A DNA stretch of 64,000 bases. It comes from Ralstonia pickettii DTP0602 (GTDB taxonomy: Bacteria > Pseudomonadota > Gammaproteobacteria > Burkholderiales > Burkholderiaceae). The notes below the pieces were generated by a model. It did no database searches, had not been told where the DNA came from, and was given only the letters and a program-made list of their open reading frames with translations. This document shows positions 42,562 to 52,197 of this stretch, piece after piece. Each line of letters begins with the position of its first letter. Positions within the stretch are counted from its first letter, which is position 1. The position numbers and the translations under genes are program-made. The DNA lies in the NCBI GenBank assembly GCA_000471925.1, contig CP006667.1:3782001-3846000 (forward strand). Reading direction: 5' to 3'.

Positions 42562-43683
42562 ATGTACATCGGCATCCCGCAGGAGACGCGGGCCGGCGAG
42601 ACTCGTGTCGCCGCCACCCCGGAGACCGTCAAGAAATACGTCGCCCAGGGCCACAAGGTCGTGGTCCAGGCCGGCGCTGGCGTGCGCGCCAGCCAGCCGG
42701 ACGGCGCGTATGAGGCGGTCGGCGCCACCATCGGCACCGCCGCCGAGGCACTCGGCGCGCAGCTGGTGCTCAAGGTGCGCGCACCCGAAGCGGCCGAACT
42801 GGCGCAGATGAAGCCGGGCGCCGTGCTGGTCGGCATGCTCAATCCCTTCGATGCCGAGAACAACGCGCGCATGTCCGCCGCGAACATCACCGCCTTTGCC
42901 CTGGAAGCCGCCCCCCGCACCACGCGCGCGCAGAGCATGGACGTGCTGTCGTCGCAGGCCAACATTGCCGGCTACAAGGCCGTGCTGGTGGCCGCGCACC
43001 ACTACCAGCGCTTCATGCCGATGCTGATGACCGCCGCGGGCACCGTCAAGGCGGCGCGCGTGCTGATCCTCGGCGCCGGCGTGGCTGGCCTGCAGGCCAT
43101 CGCCACCGCCAAGCGGCTGGGCGCGGTCATCGAAGCCTCCGACGTGCGCCCCGCGGTCAAGGAACAGATCGAATCGCTCGGCGGCAAGTTCCTCGACGTC
43201 CCCTTCCTCACCGACGAAGAGCGCGAGATTGCGCAGGGCGTGGGCGGCTATGCGCGCCCGATGCCGCCGGACTGGATGAAGCGCCAGGCCGAACTGGTGC
43301 ACCAGCGCGCGATCCAGGCCGACATCGTCATCACCACCGCACTGATCCCCGGCCGCAAGGCGCCGGTGCTGCTGCAGGAAGCGACCGTGCAACAGATGAA
43401 GCCGGGCTCGGTGGTGGTCGACCTGGCCGCCGCGCAAGGCGGCAACTGCCCGCTGACGGTGGCCGACGAAGTGGTCGAACGCCACGGCGTCGTGCTGATC
43501 GGACACACCAACCTCGCCAGCATGGTCGGGGCGGACGCCTCGGCGCTGTACGCGCGCAACGTGCTGGACTTCCTCAAGCTGGTCATCGACAAGGACGGCC
43601 AGTACACGCTGAACCTTGAGGACGACATCGTCGCCGCTTGCCTGATGTGCAGGGACGGCCAGGTCGTGCGAGAGGCGGCGTGA
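42562..43683 (+). CDS. pntAA: NAD(P) transhydrogenase alpha subunit, part 1 (PntAA)
   Basis: Soluble NAD(H)-binding domain I of the proton-translocating transhydrogenase, encoded separately from the membrane part as in Rhodospirillum. It has 373 residues with N-terminal IGIPQETRAGETRVAATPET and the Rossmann motif LGAGVAGLQAIATAKRLGA (about 171-189) followed by DVRPAVKEQIESLGG. AAAGGAG before the ATG at 42562 supports this start over a TTG 6 bases upstream. pntAB and pntB lie further down after panD. Confidence 0.95.
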   Translation: MYIGIPQETRAGETRVAATPETVKKYVAQGHKVVVQAGAGVRASQPDGAYEAVGATIGTAAEALGAQLVLKVRAPEAAELAQMKPGAVLVGMLNPFDAENNARMSAANITAFALEAAPRTTRAQSMDVLSSQANIAGYKAVLVAAHHYQRFMPMLMTAAGTVKAARVLILGAGVAGLQAIATAKRLGAVIEASDVRPAVKEQIESLGGKFLDVPFLTDEEREIAQGVGGYARPMPPDWMKRQAELVHQRAIQADIVITTALIPGRKAPVLLQEATVQQMKPGSVVVDLAAAQGGNCPLTVADEVVERHGVVLIGHTNLASMVGADASALYARNVLDFLKLVIDKDGQYTLNLEDDIVAACLMCRDGQVVREAA

Positions 43684-43743
43684 TTTCACGGGGCGCCGGG
43701 CGCGCCCACCAGCTTTCGCTTTACATATAAGGACGTATCACCC

Positions 43744-44106
43744 ATGCAACGCATCATGCTCCGCGCCAAGCTCCACCGCGTCACCGTGACGCAGGCGGAC
43801 CTCAACTACGAGGGTTCGTGCGGCATCGACCAGGACCTGCTGGACGCTGCCGACATGAAGGAGTTCGAGAAGATCGAGCTGTACAACGTGAACAACGGCG
43901 AGCGCTTCTCCACCTACATCATCAAGGGCGAGCGCGGCAGCGGCGAGATCTCGCTGAATGGCGCCGCGGCGCGCCGTGCGCACCTGGGCGACCAGCTGAT
44001 CATCTGCACCTACGCGCCGATGACCGACGAGGAAATCGCCACGTACAAGCCCAAGGTCATCCTGGTGAACGAGAAGAACGGCATCAAGGAAATCAAGAAG
44101 GTCTGA
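43744..44106 (+). CDS. panD: Aspartate 1-decarboxylase precursor PanD
   Basis: Pyruvoyl enzyme making beta-alanine for pantothenate and CoA. The proenzyme has 120 residues and self-cleaves between G24 and S25 in [13 protein letters not shown]. Lys9 ([16 protein letters not shown]) and the following [14 protein letters not shown] block are conserved. It lies between pntAA and pntAB, 60 bases after pntAA, which is an unusual location. Confidence 0.96.
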   Translation: MQRIMLRAKLHRVTVTQADLNYEGSCGIDQDLLDAADMKEFEKIELYNVNNGERFSTYIIKGERGSGEISLNGAAARRAHLGDQLIICTYAPMTDEEIATYKPKVILVNEKNGIKEIKKV

Positions 44107-44114
44107 GGTTTTCT

Positions 44115-44140
44115 CCCCTCTCCCGCAAGCGGGAGAGGGG
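44115..44140. repeat. Dispersed CCCCTCTCCC hairpin element, copy 2
   Basis: Perfect 12-bp arms CCCCTCTCCCGC / GCGGGAGAGGGG with an AA loop, 9 bases after the panD stop and inside the pnt gene run. Confidence 0.8.
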
Positions 44141-44279
44141 GCACGAAATGGGTCATTCAGAGCCAATGATCCTTGGCACCCGCTGACAGCGGGGCGCCAT
44201 CCTGGTCGTTCGCAATACAGCAATAAGAATTCAGTAAAACGCGCGGCATCCCGGATTCAAAGCAACGGAGGAGAAGTCG

Positions 44280-44621
44280 ATGGAGATGGTGAACCACACG
44301 GTGATCAACCTGATCATCTTCGTGCTGGCGATCTACGTGGGTTACCACGTGGTCTGGACGGTCACGCCGGCCCTGCATACACCCCTGATGGCGGTGACCA
44401 ACGCGATCTCGGCCATCATCATTGTCGGCGCGATGCTCGCCGCGGGCCTGACCGAAGGCGGGGTCGGGCGCGTGATGGGCACGCTGGCGGTGGCACTGGC
44501 CGCGGTCAATGTGTTCGGCGGCTTCCTGGTCACCCAGCGCATGCTGGAGATGTTCAAGAAGAAAGAGCCGAAGGCCAAGGCCCCTGAGGCCAAGCAGGCG
44601 CTGGCCAGGGAGGGTGCGTGA
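44280..44621 (+). CDS. pntAB: NAD(P) transhydrogenase alpha subunit, part 2 (PntAB)
   Basis: Membrane part of the split alpha subunit, 113 residues, with three helices ([20 protein letters not shown], then [18 protein letters not shown], and a third near 70-90). [17 protein letters not shown] is the conserved core of this subunit. CGGAGGAG precedes the ATG. Its stop overlaps the pntB start (TGATG). Confidence 0.95.
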   Translation: MEMVNHTVINLIIFVLAIYVGYHVVWTVTPALHTPLMAVTNAISAIIIVGAMLAAGLTEGGVGRVMGTLAVALAAVNVFGGFLVTQRMLEMFKKKEPKAKAPEAKQALAREGA

Positions 44622-46096
44622 TGACCGGTCTCGTCAGCATGAACCTCGTCACCCTGCTCTACCTGGTGGCCTCGGTCTGCTTTATCCAGGCGCTCAAGGG
44701 CCTGTCCCACCCGGCTTCGGCGCGCAAGGGCAATGCCTTCGGCATGATCGGCATGGCGATTGCGGTGGTGACCACGCTGGTCCTGATTATCAAGCTCAAG
44801 AATGATTTTCTGGCGGCCGGCACGGCCCAGTCGTCGGTGGGCACGGGCCTCGCGCTGATTTTCGCCGCGCTGGTGGTGGGCGGCGGCATCGGCGCCTACG
44901 TAGCCAGGAAGGTCCAGATGACCAAGATGCCGGAACTGGTCGCGGCGATGCACTCGCTGATCGGTCTGGCCGCGGTCTTCATCGCCGTGGCGGCGGTGGC
45001 CGAGCCGGCCGCGTTCGGCATCGCGCCGGCGGGCTCGCACCTGATCCCGCTGGGCAACCGCATCGAGCTCTTCATCGGCTGCTTTGTCGGCGCCATCACC
45101 TTCTCGGGCTCGGTGATCGCCTTCGGCAAGCTGGCCGGACGCTACAAGTTCCGCCTGTTCCAGGGCGCGCCGGTGGTGTTTGCCGGCCAGCACTGGCTGA
45201 ACCTGCTGCTGGCGGTGGCGATGGTCGGCTTCGGCATCATCTTCTTCATGTCGCAGGCGTGGCTGCCGTTCCTGATCATGCTGGCGATCGCCTTCGTGCT
45301 GGGCGTGACCATCATCATCCCGATCGGCGGCGCCGACATGCCGGTGGTGGTGTCGATGCTGAACTCGTACTCGGGCTGGGCGGCGGCGGGCATCGGCTTC
45401 TCGCTGAACAACCCGATGCTGATCATCGCTGGCTCACTGGTGGGCTCCTCCGGTGCGATCCTGTCGTACATCATGTGCCGGGCGATGAACCGCTCGTTCT
45501 TCAACGTGCTGCTGGGCGGCTTCGGCGGCGACGCGTCGGCTGGGGCAGCCGCCGGCACGCAGGCGCAGCGCAACGTGAAGTCCGGTTCGGCCGACGATGC
45601 CGCCTTCCTGATGGGCAACGCCGAAACGGTCATCATCGTGCCGGGCTACGGCCTGGCCGTTGCGCGCGCCCAACACGCGCTCAAGGAACTGACCGAGAAG
45701 CTGGCGGAAAAGGGCGTGACCGTGAAATACGCGATCCACCCGGTGGCGGGCCGCATGCCGGGCCATATGAACGTGCTGCTGGCCGAGGCCGAGGTGCCGT
45801 ACGACCAGGTCTTCGAAATGGAAGACATCAACAGCGAGTTCGGCCAGGCCGACGTGGTGCTGGTGCTGGGCGCCAACGACGTGGTCAACCCGGCGGCCAA
45901 GAACGACCCCAAGTCACCGATCGCCGGCATGCCGATCCTGGAGGCGTACAAGGCCAAGACCATCATCGTCAACAAGCGCTCGATGGCGGCCGGCTATGCC
46001 GGGCTGGACAACGAGCTGTTCTACATGGACAAGACCATGATGGTGTTCGGCGACGCCAAGAAGGTGGTCGAGGACATGTTCAAGGCGGTCGACTGA
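44621..46096 (+). CDS. pntB: NAD(P) transhydrogenase beta subunit PntB
   Basis: Beta subunit with domain II (eight or nine membrane helices) and the C-terminal NADP(H)-binding domain III, 491 residues. GAFGGDA-type linkers precede the nucleotide site VIIVPGYGLAVARAQHAL; the domain ends with VLGANDVVNPAAKND and KRSMAAGYAGLDNELFY. ATG at 44621 overlaps the pntAB stop by one base. The enzyme couples proton entry to NADPH production. Confidence 0.96.
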   Translation: MTGLVSMNLVTLLYLVASVCFIQALKGLSHPASARKGNAFGMIGMAIAVVTTLVLIIKLKNDFLAAGTAQSSVGTGLALIFAALVVGGGIGAYVARKVQMTKMPELVAAMHSLIGLAAVFIAVAAVAEPAAFGIAPAGSHLIPLGNRIELFIGCFVGAITFSGSVIAFGKLAGRYKFRLFQGAPVVFAGQHWLNLLLAVAMVGFGIIFFMSQAWLPFLIMLAIAFVLGVTIIIPIGGADMPVVVSMLNSYSGWAAAGIGFSLNNPMLIIAGSLVGSSGAILSYIMCRAMNRSFFNVLLGGFGGDASAGAAAGTQAQRNVKSGSADDAAFLMGNAETVIIVPGYGLAVARAQHALKELTEKLAEKGVTVKYAIHPVAGRMPGHMNVLLAEAEVPYDQVFEMEDINSEFGQADVVLVLGANDVVNPAAKNDPKSPIAGMPILEAYKAKTIIVNKRSMAAGYAGLDNELFYMDKTMMVFGDAKKVVEDMFKAVD

Positions 46097-46250
46097 GACC
46101 GCCCCGCCCGCGGGCGCCGGGGGCCTCCCCGGCCGCCTGCGGCGCCGTGCCTTGCAAGGCAGCCACGGCGCGCTATACTGGCCTGCGAATGCGCACACAG
46201 GCTTGCCGTTTGCGCCGAACCCTGCCCGCCGGCCCCGAGGCCAACGCACC

Positions 46251-47297
46251 ATGACCTTCAACCCGCACGACAGGAATCTGTCGGTCTTCCATCACCCGGT
46301 GCTGACCGTCCTGGTCGATGACAGCAAATCGTTCATCGACAGCCTGGCGTTCCAGATGGATGCCTCGCGCGCGGTCATCACCTTCACCGACCCGCGCGAA
46401 GCGCTGCAATGGATCCGGGAGGCCTACGCCACCCGCTTCCCGGGCTTCCTGCCGGTGCGCGTCACCCACGACGACCTGACCTTCCTGACCGAGCGCCGCA
46501 CGGTGCAGCTCGACATCGACCGCATCTACCGCCAGATCCACGACGTCAACCGCTTCCTGCAACCGGGCGTGATCGTGGTCGACTATTCGATGCCGCAGAT
46601 GGACGGGCTGGAGTTCTGCCAGGCGTTGCAGGACCTGCCGTGCAAGACCATCCTGCTGACCGGCACCGCGGACGAGAGCATCGCCGTGCAGGGCTTCAAC
46701 CACGGGCTGATCGACCGCTACGTGAAGAAGCACGACAGCAATATGGTGGAGCGGCTGGACCAGGAAATCGATGCAATGCAGCACGCGTACTTCGCCACGC
46801 TGTCGCGCACGCTGCGCGAGCTGCTGACGCGGCATTCGTTCTCGTTCCTGTCCGACCCCGCCATGACCGAGCGCGTGCGCCAGATCACCGCGCGCTATGG
46901 CTTTGTCGAGTATTACCTGTACCCCAACCCGGCCGGCATCCTGATGCTGACCGCGCAGGGCCATGCCACGCTGATGGTGATCGAGACCCGCGCGGGACTG
47001 ATGACCCAGGTGGAATCGGCCGAGGCCTACGACGCCCCAGCCGCGCTGATCGAAGGCCTGCGCGAAGGCCGGCTGGTGCCGTTCTTCTGGCCGGGCAACG
47101 GCATGTACACGCCGGCCTGCATCGACTGGGAGCAATATTGCCTGCCAGCCGAGCACTGCGAAGGCAACGAAGAGTTCTTCTACGCACTGTTCGACCTGCC
47201 GCGCCACCTGCTGCAGGAGCCGGTGGTCAGCCTGCAAGGCTTCCTGGCCGACCTGGCGCGCAACCCTGAGGCGATGACGGGGCGCAAGCGCCCCTGA
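46251..47297 (+). CDS. Atypical response regulator with enlarged receiver region
   Basis: Protein of 348 residues. A receiver-like domain has the acidic pair D23-D24 (TVLVDDSKSF), the phospho-acceptor D111 (GVIVVDYSMPQMDGLEF), the Thr (ILLTGTADES) and the Lys (DRYVKKHD). The stretch between the acidic pair and D111 is about 87 residues instead of the usual 40 or so, so an insertion of about 45 residues lies in the fold (around 47-100). The C-terminal half (from about 200) has no recognised output motif. It stands alone, with no kinase gene beside it. Confidence 0.75.
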   Translation: MTFNPHDRNLSVFHHPVLTVLVDDSKSFIDSLAFQMDASRAVITFTDPREALQWIREAYATRFPGFLPVRVTHDDLTFLTERRTVQLDIDRIYRQIHDVNRFLQPGVIVVDYSMPQMDGLEFCQALQDLPCKTILLTGTADESIAVQGFNHGLIDRYVKKHDSNMVERLDQEIDAMQHAYFATLSRTLRELLTRHSFSFLSDPAMTERVRQITARYGFVEYYLYPNPAGILMLTAQGHATLMVIETRAGLMTQVESAEAYDAPAALIEGLREGRLVPFFWPGNGMYTPACIDWEQYCLPAEHCEGNEEFFYALFDLPRHLLQEPVVSLQGFLADLARNPEAMTGRKRP

Positions 47298-47312
47298 CGG
47301 CGGCCCCGCCGC

Positions 47313-48566
47313 TCAGTCCGCCTGCGGCGCCCGGTTGGCGCCGCGCACCATGTCAAAGCGGAACAGCCGACATTCGATATTGCCGTTGTACAGCGGCGTG
47401 CGGCGCGATTCCTTGAGCCGCAGCCGGCGCGGGAAATTCAGGTCGCCGGTAAAGACCCACGCCTGCCAGCCCGCGAAATGCTGCTTGAGCGTGGTGGCGA
47501 ATGCGCTGGCGAACTGGTTCGCGGCGGCCTCTTCCACCTCGTCGCGTGGCGCCTCTTCCTCCGGCGTGCGGCGCTGCCCGCGCACCGCGATCCGCTCCCC
47601 GTACGGCGGGTTCATCAGCAGCAAACCCGGCTCTTCGTAAGGCGGCTGGATAAAGCGCGCGTCGACCTGCTTGGTGCGCGCCTCGCCCGGCAGGCCTGCG
47701 CGTTCCCAGTTGGCGCGCGTGATCGCCAGCATGTCGGTGGAGATCTCCGACCCGACCACCTGCAGTTCATCGGCCGAAGCCAGCATGCGTGCGCGCTGCG
47801 CGTCGCTCTTGAGCTTCTGCCAGGCCTTGGTGTCGACGCCCTTGAGCCATTCGAAGGCAAAGCTGCGGCTGCCGCCCGGCGCGATGCCCAGCGCTACCTG
47901 CGCGGCTTCGATCAGGAACGTGCCGCTGCCGCACATTGGGTCGTAGAACGGCTGGAAGGTCTGGCCCGGCACCCAGCCCGCCAGGCGCAGGATGCCGGCG
48001 GCCAGGTTTTCCTTCAGCGGCGCCTCGCCCTTCTCGGTGCGCCAGCCGCGCTTGAACAGCGGCTCGCCGGTGGTGTCCAGGTACAGCGTGCAGTCGCGCT
48101 CGGTCAGGTGGGCATAGATGCGCACATCCGGGCTGACGGTGTCGACGCTCGGGCGCGCCCCCAGGCGTTCGCGCATGGCGTCGCAGACGCCGTCCTTGAC
48201 CCGCAGCGCGGTGAAATTCAGGCTGCGCAGCGGCGACTTGTGCGAGGTGATATCCACGCGCAGCGACTCATCCGGCGAGAACCACTGCTCCCAGCGCACG
48301 CCGCGCGCCAGCGTATAGATGTCGTCCTCATGCCGGTAGCCGCGCGCGGCCACCCGCATCAGCACGCGGCTGGCGATGCGCGAATGCAGGTTGACCGCGT
48401 AGGCGGCGGCCATCTCGCCCGAGAAGTTGACCCCGCCGGGCACTTCCTGGTGCACCGTGAACGGCGCCAGCGCGGCCATGCCGGGCCGGACGGCAATCTC
48501 GCGCAGTTCTTCGGCGAGCGCGCTCTCCAGGCCGCGCGGGCAAGGGGCAAAGAAGGCTTGGGTCAT
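47313..48566 (-). CDS. THUMP-domain class I SAM RNA methyltransferase, RlmL-like
   Basis: Predicted 23S rRNA guanine-N2 methyltransferase, 417 residues. An N-terminal THUMP region (CPRGLESALAEEL at the start) precedes a Rossmann fold with DPMCGSGTFLIEAA (SAM site) and the catalytic LLMNPPYGERI. E. coli RlmKL is a fusion of about 700 residues; this protein corresponds to the RlmL half only. The ATG at 48566 starts the conserved region; an in-frame extension to 48614 is rejected. Confidence 0.9.
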   Translation of the reverse strand: MTQAFFAPCPRGLESALAEELREIAVRPGMAALAPFTVHQEVPGGVNFSGEMAAAYAVNLHSRIASRVLMRVAARGYRHEDDIYTLARGVRWEQWFSPDESLRVDITSHKSPLRSLNFTALRVKDGVCDAMRERLGARPSVDTVSPDVRIYAHLTERDCTLYLDTTGEPLFKRGWRTEKGEAPLKENLAAGILRLAGWVPGQTFQPFYDPMCGSGTFLIEAAQVALGIAPGGSRSFAFEWLKGVDTKAWQKLKSDAQRARMLASADELQVVGSEISTDMLAITRANWERAGLPGEARTKQVDARFIQPPYEEPGLLLMNPPYGERIAVRGQRRTPEEEAPRDEVEEAAANQFASAFATTLKQHFAGWQAWVFTGDLNFPRRLRLKESRRTPLYNGNIECRLFRFDMVRGANRAPQAD

Positions 48567-48585
48567 GTGTGGGTTTCCTGCAAAC

Positions 48586-48608
48586 AAAAACGTCCGCCGT
48601 AGCGGACG
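48586..48608 (-). terminator. Terminator-like hairpin before the RlmL-like gene
   Basis: Minus strand CGTCCGC-TACG-GCGGACG followed by TTTTTG, 21 bases after the stop of the isomerase gene. It separates that gene from the RlmL-like gene. Confidence 0.75.
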
Positions 48609-48629
48609 GGACATATCCGATAGCTTAGA

Positions 48630-49235
48630 TCACGCCGCCGCCAGCGCGCGGTCGAGGAAGTCGAGCCGGTCCTGGCCCCAGTGGGCCAGGCCGTCATATA
48701 CATACCACGGCGCACCGAACACGCCGGCCGAGATCGCATCCTGCGTGTTCTGCGCATAGGCCGCCTGCACAGACTGCGCCTCGCTGGCCTTGAGCAGGCT
48801 GGCGCCGTCCAGGCCGGTCTCGCCGGCGATCTGCGCCAGCGTGGCGGCATCGGCGATATTGCGCTGCTGCGCCCACACCGCCGCGCCGATGGCGCCGGTC
48901 AGCTGCATCGCACGCGCTGTGCCGTGCGCGAGCTGCGCCGCGATGAGCAGCTTGCTGGCCGCGTCACCCGACACCGGGAAGAAAGTCGGCTGCGGGTGCA
49001 GCGGCACGCCGAGGAATTCGCTCCAGCGCGCCAGTTCCACCAACCGGTAGGCCTGGCGCTGCGGCGGGCGCTGGGCCAGCGGCACGCCGCCCGAAACGGA
49101 AAACACCTTGCCTAGGTCGCACGGCTTCAGGTTCACCTGCGCGCCGTGCCGCTCGGCGATGGCCGTGAAGCGGGCATGGCCCAGGTAGACGAACGGCGAC
49201 TGCGGCGTCAGGTAGTAGTCGACCAGCTTGCTCAT
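48630..49235 (-). CDS. 2-hydroxychromene-2-carboxylate isomerase family protein (DsbA fold)
   Basis: Kappa-class GST-like protein of 201 residues with a thioredoxin fold and helical insert. The N-terminal VDYYLTPQSPFVYLGHARF has the conserved Ser for glutathione, and the C-terminal GVFGAPWYVYDG has the cis-Pro region of this family. Some members work on naphthalene catabolites; no catabolic genes lie nearby, so a detoxification or unknown role is more likely. ATG at 49235 follows GAGA; the longer upstream frame overlaps hemJ and is rejected. Confidence 0.88.
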   Translation of the reverse strand: MSKLVDYYLTPQSPFVYLGHARFTAIAERHGAQVNLKPCDLGKVFSVSGGVPLAQRPPQRQAYRLVELARWSEFLGVPLHPQPTFFPVSGDAASKLLIAAQLAHGTARAMQLTGAIGAAVWAQQRNIADAATLAQIAGETGLDGASLLKASEAQSVQAAYAQNTQDAISAGVFGAPWYVYDGLAHWGQDRLDFLDRALAAA

Positions 49236-49270
49236 CTCAGTCTCGCAACAATGTTTGGCGATGGTCAGGC

Positions 49271-49693
49271 TCAGAACGGCTTGACCACCACCAGGATCAC
49301 CACCGCCAGCAGCACCAGCACCGGCAGCTCGTTGAACCAGCGATAAAACTTGTGGGAGCGCGTATTGCGTCCCGCCTCGAACTTGCGCAGCAGCACGCCG
49401 CAGCCGTGGTGGTAGCCGATCAGCACCAGCACCAGCCCCAGCTTGGCGTGCATCCATCCCTGCCCCGCGCCGCGACCGATGCCGTAGCCCAGGTACAGCC
49501 ACAGCCCGAACACCAGCGCCGGCACCGCCAGCATGGTCATGAAGCGGAACAGCTTGCGCGCCATCAGCAACAGTCGCTGTGTGCTGGCGGCGTCGGTCTC
49601 CAGCGCCAGGTTGACGAAGATGCGCGGCAGGTAGAACAGGCCGGCGAACCATGAAACGACGAAGACGATATGCAGCGCTTTAACCCAGAGCAT
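49271..49693 (-). CDS. hemJ: Protoporphyrinogen oxidase HemJ
   Basis: Membrane protein of 140 residues that oxidises protoporphyrinogen IX in bacteria lacking HemG/HemY. Four helices are visible; the conserved opening is LWVKALHIVFVVSWFAGLFY with the essential His near residue 8, and YHHGCGVLLRKF lies in the third segment. Length matches the family (about 140). It lies between proA and the isomerase gene on the same strand. Confidence 0.9.
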   Translation of the reverse strand: MLWVKALHIVFVVSWFAGLFYLPRIFVNLALETDAASTQRLLLMARKLFRFMTMLAVPALVFGLWLYLGYGIGRGAGQGWMHAKLGLVLVLIGYHHGCGVLLRKFEAGRNTRSHKFYRWFNELPVLVLLAVVILVVVKPF

Positions 49694-49752
49694 CGGGAGG
49701 GAGACGTTCGAGAACGGTTGTTATTGTTGTTGGCGCGCGGTACGCACGTAAG

Positions 49753-51033
49753 TCAGGTGCGGATTTCGCCGTGCCCGAAGACCACGTACTTCAACGAAGT
49801 CAGCCCTTCCAGCCCGACCGGGCCACGCGCGTGCAGCTTGTCGTTGGAGATGCCGATCTCCGCGCCCAGGCCATACTCGAAGCCATCGGCAAAGCGCGTC
49901 GAGGCGTTGATCATCACGCTGGCGGAGTCGACTTCGCGGATAAAGCGCATGCCCGTCGAGTAGTTCTCGGTGATGATCGAGTCGGTATGGTGCGAGCCGT
50001 ATTCGTTGATATGGGCGATGGCCTCGTCCAGTCCCGCCACGGTCTTGATGGCGAGGATCGGCGCGAGGTATTCCAGGCGCCAGTCTTCCTCAGCGGCATC
50101 GACCAGGCCGGTGAAGCCAGCGGCTTCCAGCGTGGCGCGGGTGGCCGGGCATACGCGCAGTTCGACGCCCTTGTCCTGGTAGATGCGGCACAGCGGCGGC
50201 AGCGCGGCGGCAGCGATGTCCTGCGACACCAGCAGCGTCTCCATGGTGTTGCACGGGGCGTAGCGCTGGGTCTTGGCGTTGTCGCAGACGCGCACGGCCT
50301 TGTCGAGGTCGGCATCGGCGTCGATATAGACGTGACAGATGCCATCCAGGTGCTTGATCATCGGCACGCGCGCTTCTTCCATCAGGCGCGCGATCAGGCT
50401 CTTGCCGCCGCGCGGCACGATCACGTCGACGTACTCGGTCATGGTGATGAGACGGCCGACGGCGGCGCGGTCGGTGGTCCCGATCACCTGCACGGCCTCG
50501 GACGGCAGCCCGGCTTCGGCCAGGCCTTCGGCCACCAGCGCGGCCAGCGCGGTGTTCGATTCGATCGCCTCGGAGCCGCCGCGCAGGATGGTGGCGTTGC
50601 CCGACTTCAGGCACAGCGCCGCCGCGTCGATGGTCACGTTGGGGCGCGACTCATAGATGATGCCGATCACGCCCAGCGGCACGCGCATCTGGCCGACCTG
50701 GATGCCGGTCGGGCGGAACTTCATGTTCGAGATCTCGCCGATCGGGTCGGCCAGCCCGGCGATCTGCTCCAGGCCCGCGGCCATGGTGGCAATGGCCTTG
50801 TCCGACAGCGTCAGGCGGTCGACGAAGGCGGCGTCCTGGCCGTTGGCGCGGGCGCGCTCGACATCGCGCGCGTTGACGGCCTTGAGCTTGTCGGCATCGC
50901 GGCGGATAGCGGCAGCGATGGTCAGCAGCGCACGGTTCTTGTCGGCCGTGGAGGCACGCGCCATCGCGCGCGACGCCGCGCGGGCCTGGCGGCCGACGCG
51001 GTCCATGTATTGGTTGAGGTCGAGCTCGTTCAT
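49753..51033 (-). CDS. proA: Gamma-glutamyl phosphate reductase
   Basis: NADPH-dependent second step of proline synthesis, 426 residues, aldehyde dehydrogenase superfamily. Conserved blocks include [30 protein letters not shown] and [18 protein letters not shown] with the catalytic cysteine, plus [23 protein letters not shown] at 51033 follows the natural N-terminus; a long in-frame extension through the spacer and holA is rejected. Confidence 0.97.
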   Translation of the reverse strand: MNELDLNQYMDRVGRQARAASRAMARASTADKNRALLTIAAAIRRDADKLKAVNARDVERARANGQDAAFVDRLTLSDKAIATMAAGLEQIAGLADPIGEISNMKFRPTGIQVGQMRVPLGVIGIIYESRPNVTIDAAALCLKSGNATILRGGSEAIESNTALAALVAEGLAEAGLPSEAVQVIGTTDRAAVGRLITMTEYVDVIVPRGGKSLIARLMEEARVPMIKHLDGICHVYIDADADLDKAVRVCDNAKTQRYAPCNTMETLLVSQDIAAAALPPLCRIYQDKGVELRVCPATRATLEAAGFTGLVDAAEEDWRLEYLAPILAIKTVAGLDEAIAHINEYGSHHTDSIITENYSTGMRFIREVDSASVMINASTRFADGFEYGLGAEIGISNDKLHARGPVGLEGLTSLKYVVFGHGEIRT

Positions 51034-51073
51034 GTTCGTGGCCTTGGGGATGGCCGTCAGTGTGTGTGTTCCT

Positions 51074-51100
51074 CCCCTCTCCCGCACGGCGCGAGAGGGG
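51074..51100. repeat. Dispersed CCCCTCTCCC hairpin element, copy 3
   Basis: 8-bp outer arms CCCCTCTC / GAGAGGGG with inner CCGC...GCGC partial pairing, in the 92-base gap between holA and proA. Less regular than copies 1 and 2. Confidence 0.7.
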
Positions 51101-51125
51101 AACAAACCTTCAGGGGAGCAAACCC

Positions 51126-52190
51126 TCAGCGTGCGATCATCAGCGCCAGCTGCTGCAGGCCGTCCCATGGCTCGGCCGGCAGCGCGCTGCTGCCCGGTGG
51201 CGGCAGGTCGGACAGGCCCTTGACCTGCCGGTCCAGCCGCGCGGCCATGGCCAGCGCCGCTTCCAGCCGTGGCTGCGCCAGCCGCTGCGCGGCCTGCGGC
51301 ACCAGCCGCTCGCGCGGGCCCCAGACGCGCAGCTCGCGCATCAGTACGCCCGCCGGCTTGCCGGCCGCGAGGCCTTGCCGGACCTTGGATAATACGCGAA
51401 TTTCCTCGGTCAGCGCCCACAGCACCAGCACCGTGGCCTCGCCCTCGCCGCGCAGCCCTTCGAGCATGCGCACCAGGCGCGGCACATCGCCCGAAAGCAT
51501 CGCCTCGGACAGCTTGAAGACGTCGTAGCGGGCCACGTTCAGCACCGCGTCCTGGACCTGGTCGAAGCTCAGTTCGCCTGGCGGGTACAGCAGCCCTAGC
51601 TTCTGGATTTCCTGGTGCGCGGCCAGCAGGTTGCCTTCCACCTTGTCGGCGATGAACTGCAGCGCGCGCCGCCCGGGCTCGCCGCCCTCGACGCGCTGCT
51701 GCTGCAGCGCCAGCCGCTCGCCGACCCAGGCCGGCAGCCGGGTGCGGTCCACCGTGTCGACCTTGATCGACACGCCGGCGCCCTCGAGCGCCTGAAACCA
51801 CGCGGACTTGGAAGTGGCGAAATCCAGGCGCGGCAGCGTGACGATGAGCACCACGTCGGGCGACGGCTGCGCCGCCACGGCGCGCAGCGCCTCGCCGCCG
51901 TCCTTGCCGGGCTTGCCCGAGGGAATGCGCAGCTCGACGATCTTGCGGTCGCCAAACAGCGACATCGACTGCTGCGCCTCGACCAGCTGGCCCCAGTGGA
52001 AGCCGCGTTCGGCCGCCAGCACCTCGCGCTCGGAAAAGCCGGCTTCGCGCGCCGCCGCACGCAGGCGGTCGACCGCTTCCAGCACCAGCAGGTGCTCGTC
52101 GCCGTACACCACGTACAGCGGCGCCAGGCCCTTGGCCTTGGCCTTGGCCTGCTTCAGGTGTGCGTCGAGCCCGTCGAGCTTGAGTTGCAT
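51126..52190 (-). CDS. holA: DNA polymerase III subunit delta
   Basis: Clamp-loader wrench that opens the beta clamp, 354 residues. The N-terminal [20 protein letters not shown] is the HolA opening (the P-loop is degenerate as usual for delta), and [16 protein letters not shown] marks the lid domain. It is preceded by lptE (7-base gap) and leuS, the conserved leuS-lptE-holA order. Confidence 0.95.
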   Translation of the reverse strand: MQLKLDGLDAHLKQAKAKAKGLAPLYVVYGDEHLLVLEAVDRLRAAAREAGFSEREVLAAERGFHWGQLVEAQQSMSLFGDRKIVELRIPSGKPGKDGGEALRAVAAQPSPDVVLIVTLPRLDFATSKSAWFQALEGAGVSIKVDTVDRTRLPAWVGERLALQQQRVEGGEPGRRALQFIADKVEGNLLAAHQEIQKLGLLYPPGELSFDQVQDAVLNVARYDVFKLSEAMLSGDVPRLVRMLEGLRGEGEATVLVLWALTEEIRVLSKVRQGLAAGKPAGVLMRELRVWGPRERLVPQAAQRLAQPRLEAALAMAARLDRQVKGLSDLPPPGSSALPAEPWDGLQQLALMIAR

Positions 52191-52197
52191 GCGTTGG

